This document shows positions 59,797-64,000 of a DNA stretch of 64,000 nt, one piece after another; the stretch's first letter is position 1; the number at the start of each line of letters is the position of its first letter. This stretch comes from Pseudomaricurvus albidus. GTDB taxonomy: Bacteria > Pseudomonadota > Gammaproteobacteria > Pseudomonadales > Cellvibrionaceae. The translations under genes were made by a program, and so were the position numbers. The stretch is taken from NCBI RefSeq assembly GCF_018863235.1, contig NZ_JAHKRS010000002.1:186001-250000 (forward strand). Direction: 5' to 3'. The notes under the pieces are model-generated. The model worked only from the letters and a program-made list of their open reading frames with translations. It had not been told where the DNA came from and did no database searches.

Positions 59797-62523
59797 TTAT
59801 CTGAAGTTTTGTTCGCGTTCTTCGTAGCCGTAAATGCCGTCATTGAGAATGCCACTGACTTTACTGCCAATGCTACCCAGGCCCTTAAGCTGGAATTCCA
59901 GGAAAATACCCTGATCCTCTTCCATATCGAGGCTTTGAATGTCGTCGAAGAGTTCGTTGTCGACCCAGCGGCGGGCAATCAGGCGCACGCGATAACAGCA
60001 ATCGTTATATTCGACGCCAAAGAGCGACTCGAGTTCACGACTGTTGGTAAAATCGTAATTGTGGCGTCCTACCGCACTCCAGTTGCCAAACAGAGGCCAC
60101 GAGAAAGAAACGTCGCCTTGCTCGATGGTGCGCTGGATTTCATCGGTGAGATCCCCGTCGCCATCCAGATCGTCAGGGTCGCTGGACAGGGGATCCTGGC
60201 GGGTGTAGCGATAGCTCAGATTCAACAGGCGGAAATCGTCGTCCTGGTAGCGCAGACTGGCGCTGCCGCGGTTGACCTTGTCGTTCTGTTTGGCGTCCCA
60301 GGTAATGTCCGAGCGGAAGCGCCAGTAATCGCCCAGCTGGGCGGTCATTTGGGCGGCGAACTCGGAATCAGAGCGCTGGTTGTCTTCGTCGTTCAGTGAG
60401 TCTTCCAGGGTATCGGTGATGGTGATGCCGCGATCTTCGAAATAGAAAATCTGACCCAGACTGGCGCTGAAACGCTCGATACCCCTTTCCGGATCAATAA
60501 AGCGCGAGGTCAGACCGACAGACAGGCGATTGTCATCGTCAATACGGTCGCCGCCGGAGAAGCGCGAGTCGCGGAACAGCTGGTTGTAGCTGAACGTCAG
60601 GTCGCCGGTATCGAAGTCCACATCCCGGTTGCCGGAGATATTGATCAGCTCGTCCTGATCTTCCTGCTCACTGTAGAAATAGAACAAACGTGGCTCAAAA
60701 GTCTGCAGGTAGCGATTGCCGACCAGGGAGCCCTCCCGTTCAAAGAACAGACCGGTATCCAGACTGAACTGAGGTACGGCGAAATTCGGGGCGTCGTCGG
60801 CATCGGCGTTCAGGTATTCGTCATCCAGCTGATAACCCAGGGCTTTAACGGCGGCGCCAGGTTTGAAAAAGCCCCAGATCCAGTTTTTGTCCCAGGTCAG
60901 GCTGTAGTCCAGGCGGGCCCGCTGGCCGGTGATCACGGCGCGGTCGTCTTTTTCCGGGTGATCGAAATCAACGTATTCGTTGTTCAGCTCAACCACCCAG
61001 TCACCCAGCCGGTAGTTGCCGTTAACGTTGATGCGCGGCAGCTGTTTGTACTGTTTTTGTGAGGTGGTGGAGAGGGTTTCAAATTCTTCCGCGCGAATCT
61101 GATAGAGCCAGTTGTCGCTGCGGTAGCCCAGCTCACCCAGCTTTCTCAGGTGGGTAGCGCTGTTGACCTGCAGGCTGGCGTTGTCCATATCGCGGAAATA
61201 GTCCACGTCGCTGACGGTGGTGTAGTCAATGCGTGAGAACCAGCGTGCGCGCATACCGCCCACCTGATCCACATTGAACAGCCAGCGGTCCTCGTCGCGA
61301 TAGGGGAAGGCTTCCTCTTCAGTGAGGATGCCATCGTCCACCAGATCCTGACGATCCTGATCGTCACCACCCTCATCGTTGGCCAGATACGCGCCACTGA
61401 CGGTGGTTTTGAAATTTTCCGACAGGTGGCGGAATTCCGCCTCCAGCATTTCACCGCGATCGCTGATGTAGCGTGGGGTGAGCGTCATGTCGTAATTGGG
61501 GGCCAGATTAAAATAATAGGGCACCGCCAGATCAACGCCGCCGCCATCCGAGGAACTGATCGACGGGAACAGGAAGCCGGACTGGCGATCGGGCCCAGCC
61601 GGGAAGCGAATGTAGGGGGTATAGAATACCGGCACACCCTTGATGTTCAGGCGCACATGCTTGCCGACGCCCTGCTGGGTGTTGGGATTGATGGTGATTT
61701 CGCTGCCTTTCAGGTACCAGGTATTGCTCTCCGGTTCGCAGCGGGTGAAGGTGCCGCTGTCCAGCGTGACCACTTTATCCCTGGCGATGGAAATCGACTG
61801 GGAATCACCGCGGGCTTGCGCCTCATGCACCAGATAGCTGGCGTTGGCAACGTTGGCTTCGTTGGTGTCGAGGTTCATTTCAGCGCGGGAGCCGGTTACC
61901 AGCAGTCCCGGTTCACGGATTCTGACGTTGCCTTCCAGTTCGGCGGTGTTGTCAGTCTGATTCAGCGTGGCCTTGTCGGATTGTACCTGGCGATAGCCCT
62001 GGGTCAGGTTGACGTCACCGGTGAGTACGGCGGTGGTTTCCTGCACCCATTCGGAACTGTCGGCAGTGGCTCGCAATGGAGCCTTGTCCGGGTCGAGTTG
62101 GGCATCGTCATCGGTACGCACAGGCTCGATGTAACTGCCGCAGCAGCCGGGGGCCATGGCCGCGCGTTGCTCTTCGGTCATCTGCTCTTGGTCAATCCAG
62201 TCCACCTGCGCGGCGGGCAGATGGCGGGGCTTGGCGGCGGCTGTTTTAGGGTCTGTTACTGTTGCGCCTGTCGCAGCCACCGTGGCGGCTCTTGATGCGT
62301 GAACGGGTCGCTTGTAGGCAGGGCCCGGTGCGGCCTGCTCCTGACACTCCCAACCCTGACCGCTGCTGTCGGCACGACAATGCCATTCAAAGTGGCTTTC
62401 CGCAGCGTGAATTGGAGTGATTGGCTGGCTGGCTAGAACGCCGAGGGCCAGTAACCAGGGAGACTGTGACGGTGTTAGGGCGCGCTGTATATGCTGCCGT
62501 AACAGCGATTTCCGTAAGGCCAT
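59797..62523 (-). CDS. lptD: LPS-assembly protein LptD (908 aa)
   Basis: Outer membrane barrel that inserts lipopolysaccharide. Signal peptide LLALGVLASQPITPIHAAES, N-terminal jellyroll (NLTQGYRQVQSDKATLNQTD, NTAELEGNVRIREPGLLVTG), and plug/barrel motifs GVPVFYTPYIRFPAGPDRQS, GFLFPSISSSDGGGVDLAVP. Disulfide cysteines: CRADSSGQGWEC near the N-terminus and the CC pair in YNDCCYRVRLIARRWV. It starts the operon lptD-surA-pdxA-rsmA-apaG-apaH. Confidence 0.97.
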   Translation of the reverse strand: MALRKSLLRQHIQRALTPSQSPWLLALGVLASQPITPIHAAESHFEWHCRADSSGQGWECQEQAAPGPAYKRPVHASRAATVAATGATVTDPKTAAAKPRHLPAAQVDWIDQEQMTEEQRAAMAPGCCGSYIEPVRTDDDAQLDPDKAPLRATADSSEWVQETTAVLTGDVNLTQGYRQVQSDKATLNQTDNTAELEGNVRIREPGLLVTGSRAEMNLDTNEANVANASYLVHEAQARGDSQSISIARDKVVTLDSGTFTRCEPESNTWYLKGSEITINPNTQQGVGKHVRLNIKGVPVFYTPYIRFPAGPDRQSGFLFPSISSSDGGGVDLAVPYYFNLAPNYDMTLTPRYISDRGEMLEAEFRHLSENFKTTVSGAYLANDEGGDDQDRQDLVDDGILTEEEAFPYRDEDRWLFNVDQVGGMRARWFSRIDYTTVSDVDYFRDMDNASLQVNSATHLRKLGELGYRSDNWLYQIRAEEFETLSTTSQKQYKQLPRINVNGNYRLGDWVVELNNEYVDFDHPEKDDRAVITGQRARLDYSLTWDKNWIWGFFKPGAAVKALGYQLDDEYLNADADDAPNFAVPQFSLDTGLFFEREGSLVGNRYLQTFEPRLFYFYSEQEDQDELINISGNRDVDFDTGDLTFSYNQLFRDSRFSGGDRIDDDNRLSVGLTSRFIDPERGIERFSASLGQIFYFEDRGITITDTLEDSLNDEDNQRSDSEFAAQMTAQLGDYWRFRSDITWDAKQNDKVNRGSASLRYQDDDFRLLNLSYRYTRQDPLSSDPDDLDGDGDLTDEIQRTIEQGDVSFSWPLFGNWSAVGRHNYDFTNSRELESLFGVEYNDCCYRVRLIARRWVDNELFDDIQSLDMEEDQGIFLEFQLKGLGSIGSKVSGILNDGIYGYEEREQNFR

Positions 62524-62732
62524 TATTGGGACAATCCTGTGTGTCTTATGTGCTTTTAGTTTGCTTTTAGCTTTCTTTTGGGAAAATAAGAGGCCGATTC
62601 TACTTGGGATATGGTCATTAGGCTACTGCCCTGACGATTTCACCAAATAGGCGAAAAGCCTTACCAAAGGTAGTTGGGGTTCGGGTAGAATCGAAAAATC
62701 AATGGATTCTGTGTGGGGTTTGAGTGGTCAGT

Positions 62733-63845
62733 ATGGCAGATGAAAAGCTGGAACAAGGTCTATTGGCCTGGAGTGTGGAGCAATTGGCGGGCAAATCGTG
62801 GTCGCTGCCGGCGACCCCGAATTTACAACCGTTGAACGGCGATGCGGGGTTTCGTCGCTATTATCGGCTCAACAGCGAGCCCTCTCTGCTGGCGGTATAT
62901 GCCCCGGTTGAGCATGAAGACAGCAAGACGTTTGTCGCCATTGCCCGCTACCTGAGGAGTCAGGGGATTCAGGCACCGGAGGTGGTGGCTGAGGACTTCG
63001 ATCGCGGTTATTTGCTGGTAGAAGATTTTGGCGACCAGTTGTTCAGTGATCAGCTGATGCTCGATGACGGCAGTGCCAATGGCCTTTACAGCCAGGCGAT
63101 GACCACCCTGTTGCGCCTGCAGCTGTGTCCGGTGATGACCATCCCTGCAGCTGACGGCGAGTCCATGCTGACGTTGCCGAACTACGATCAGTCGCGCCTG
63201 CGGGAAGAGATGTCCCTGTTTCATGAGTGGTTTTTACCTCAGCTTTTGGGTTATTCACTCAGTGACGATGAACGGATGCTGCTCGATGCGGTCTATTTAC
63301 AGCTGGAAGGTGCGGCCTTGCAGCAGCCCCAGGTCTGGGTGCATCGCGATTATCACAGCCGTAACCTGATTTATCGTGAGGGGCAGCCGCCGGGCGTGAT
63401 CGATTTTCAGGATGCCGTGCGTGGTCCCATTACTTACGATCTTGTGTCGTTGTTGCGCGATTGCTATCTGCGCTGGCCGCCAGAGCAGGTGCGTCAGTGG
63501 GCGCTGGCTTATGGCGATATGGCGGTCGAAAGTGGTTTGATGGCGCCGGTGACCCAAAACGGGTTTATGCGCTGGTTCGACTGGATGGGGTTGCAGCGTC
63601 ATCTCAAGGTGCTGGGCATTTTCTCTCGTCTGTACCTTCGCGATGGCAAGGCCGGGTATCTGCAGGATATTCCTCTGGTCATCCGTTACACGCTGGAGGT
63701 GGCCAGCAGCTACCCTGAGTTTGCGGACTTTACCTACTGGTTCCGGGAAAAGATTCTGCCGCTGTGCGAGCAGCAGGACTGGTATGAGGACTTTCAGATC
63801 GCCGGTGAGCGGCCGTTGGACGAATTGGCTGGCCAGTTGAGCTGA
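62733..63845 (+). CDS. amgK: N-acetylmuramate/N-acetylglucosamine kinase AmgK (370 aa)
   Basis: Sugar 1-kinase of the peptidoglycan recycling shunt, aminoglycoside phosphotransferase fold. LNGDAGFRRYYRLNSEPSLL, YLLVEDFGDQLFSDQL, catalytic loop VWVHRDYHSRNLIYREGQPP (HRDYHxxN) and metal VIDFQDAVRGPITYDLVSLL (DFQD). ATG 62733 is used. Divergent from lptD and followed by murU 81 bp later, as in Pseudomonas. Confidence 0.93.
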   Translation: MADEKLEQGLLAWSVEQLAGKSWSLPATPNLQPLNGDAGFRRYYRLNSEPSLLAVYAPVEHEDSKTFVAIARYLRSQGIQAPEVVAEDFDRGYLLVEDFGDQLFSDQLMLDDGSANGLYSQAMTTLLRLQLCPVMTIPAADGESMLTLPNYDQSRLREEMSLFHEWFLPQLLGYSLSDDERMLLDAVYLQLEGAALQQPQVWVHRDYHSRNLIYREGQPPGVIDFQDAVRGPITYDLVSLLRDCYLRWPPEQVRQWALAYGDMAVESGLMAPVTQNGFMRWFDWMGLQRHLKVLGIFSRLYLRDGKAGYLQDIPLVIRYTLEVASSYPEFADFTYWFREKILPLCEQQDWYEDFQIAGERPLDELAGQLS

Positions 63846-63926
63846 GGTCAGCCTGGGCCGGAATATTCTCAGGGCCAGCTCACTGACAGCAACAACTAAT
63901 CCAATGGGTTTAAGGAACGTGGTGTT

Positions 63927-64000
63927 ATGAAGGCAATGATTCTCGCGGCGGGTTTGGGTAAACGCATGCGACCGCTGACCGATACGCTTCCCAAGCCGTT
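63927..64000 (+). CDS. murU: N-acetylmuramate-1-phosphate uridylyltransferase MurU (partial, cut by window end)
   Basis: Only the first 24 codons are present: MKAMILAAGLGKRMRPLTDT, then LPKP. This is the nucleotide-binding start of NDP-sugar pyrophosphorylases. Directly behind amgK, it should be murU, the next enzyme of the cell wall recycling pathway that bypasses de novo UDP-MurNAc synthesis. Start ATG 63927 has TAAGGAACG upstream. Confidence 0.9.
   Translation, partial: MKAMILAAGLGKRMRPLTDTLPKP

Overview
The window is a piece of a gammaproteobacterial chromosome. Gene order and protein style suggest the Cellvibrionales or a close relative (Saccharophagus, Marinimicrobium, Gilvimarinus type), but I cannot name a species from sequence alone. 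The support is Pseudomonas-like synteny blocks (lptD-surA-pdxA-rsmA-apaG-apaH with divergent amgK-murU; sfsA/dksA-gluQ-cbrX-cbrA-cbrB-pcnB-folK-panB; nudF-yqiB-cpdA-yqiA-parE) combined with a marine-style arylsulfatase and a multiheme cytochrome.

Layout. 1-12.3 kb: 5' part of tolC on the minus strand. Then an apparent insertion between tolC and nudF: a lipoprotein, LysR regulator, arylsulfatase and octaheme TPR cytochrome. Then the conserved nudF-yqiB-cpdA-yqiA-parE block. 12.4-23.1 kb: accessory region. It holds a possibly truncated lipoprotein, a possible recombinase-element remnant with a near-palindrome, and an integrase-less integron cassette array (CALIN) with 13 attC sites, 13 complete cassettes and one 3'-truncated cassette. 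A REP-associated tyrosine transposase element with two 106-bp tandem repeats ends the array. Cassettes encode small membrane or secreted proteins, two HEPN-type proteins, an RraB-like protein, and a ParD-like/methionine aminopeptidase pair with its own promoter and operator. In every complete cassette the first seven bases are the reverse complement of the R'' box at its own far end.

23.2-37.2 kb: mixed metabolic and accessory genes (DUF2892, lipoprotein hydrolase, MHYT sensor with degenerate GGDEF, secreted cupin, nitroreductase, LysR/EamA pair, a LysR remnant joined to a truncated gene, Na+/H+ antiporter, murI, nitronate monooxygenase-like protein, DUF3127 with an SSB-like tail, DUF805, esterase, DUF3597). 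37.4-50.5 kb: the panB-dNK-folK-pcnB / cbrB-cbrA-cbrX / gluQ-dksA / sfsA / htpX region. Between cbrB and pcnB lies an A-rich, apparently noncoding transcript with a sigma-54 promoter and CbrB-like upstream sites; it is a strong CrcZ candidate. Upstream of htpX lies a Fur-box/sigma-70/terminator unit of about 100 nt that looks like an iron-starvation sRNA of the RyhB/PrrF kind. 50.7-64 kb: TfoX-C protein, M15 peptidase, cysE, two small paralogues, ppa, then apaH-apaG-rsmA-pdxA-surA-lptD facing divergent amgK-murU (murU cut by the window end).

The most interesting content is regulatory and mobile: two RNA genes with no long ORF of their own (carbon and iron control), and the orphan cassette array with toxin-antitoxin-like and HEPN cargo next to parE.
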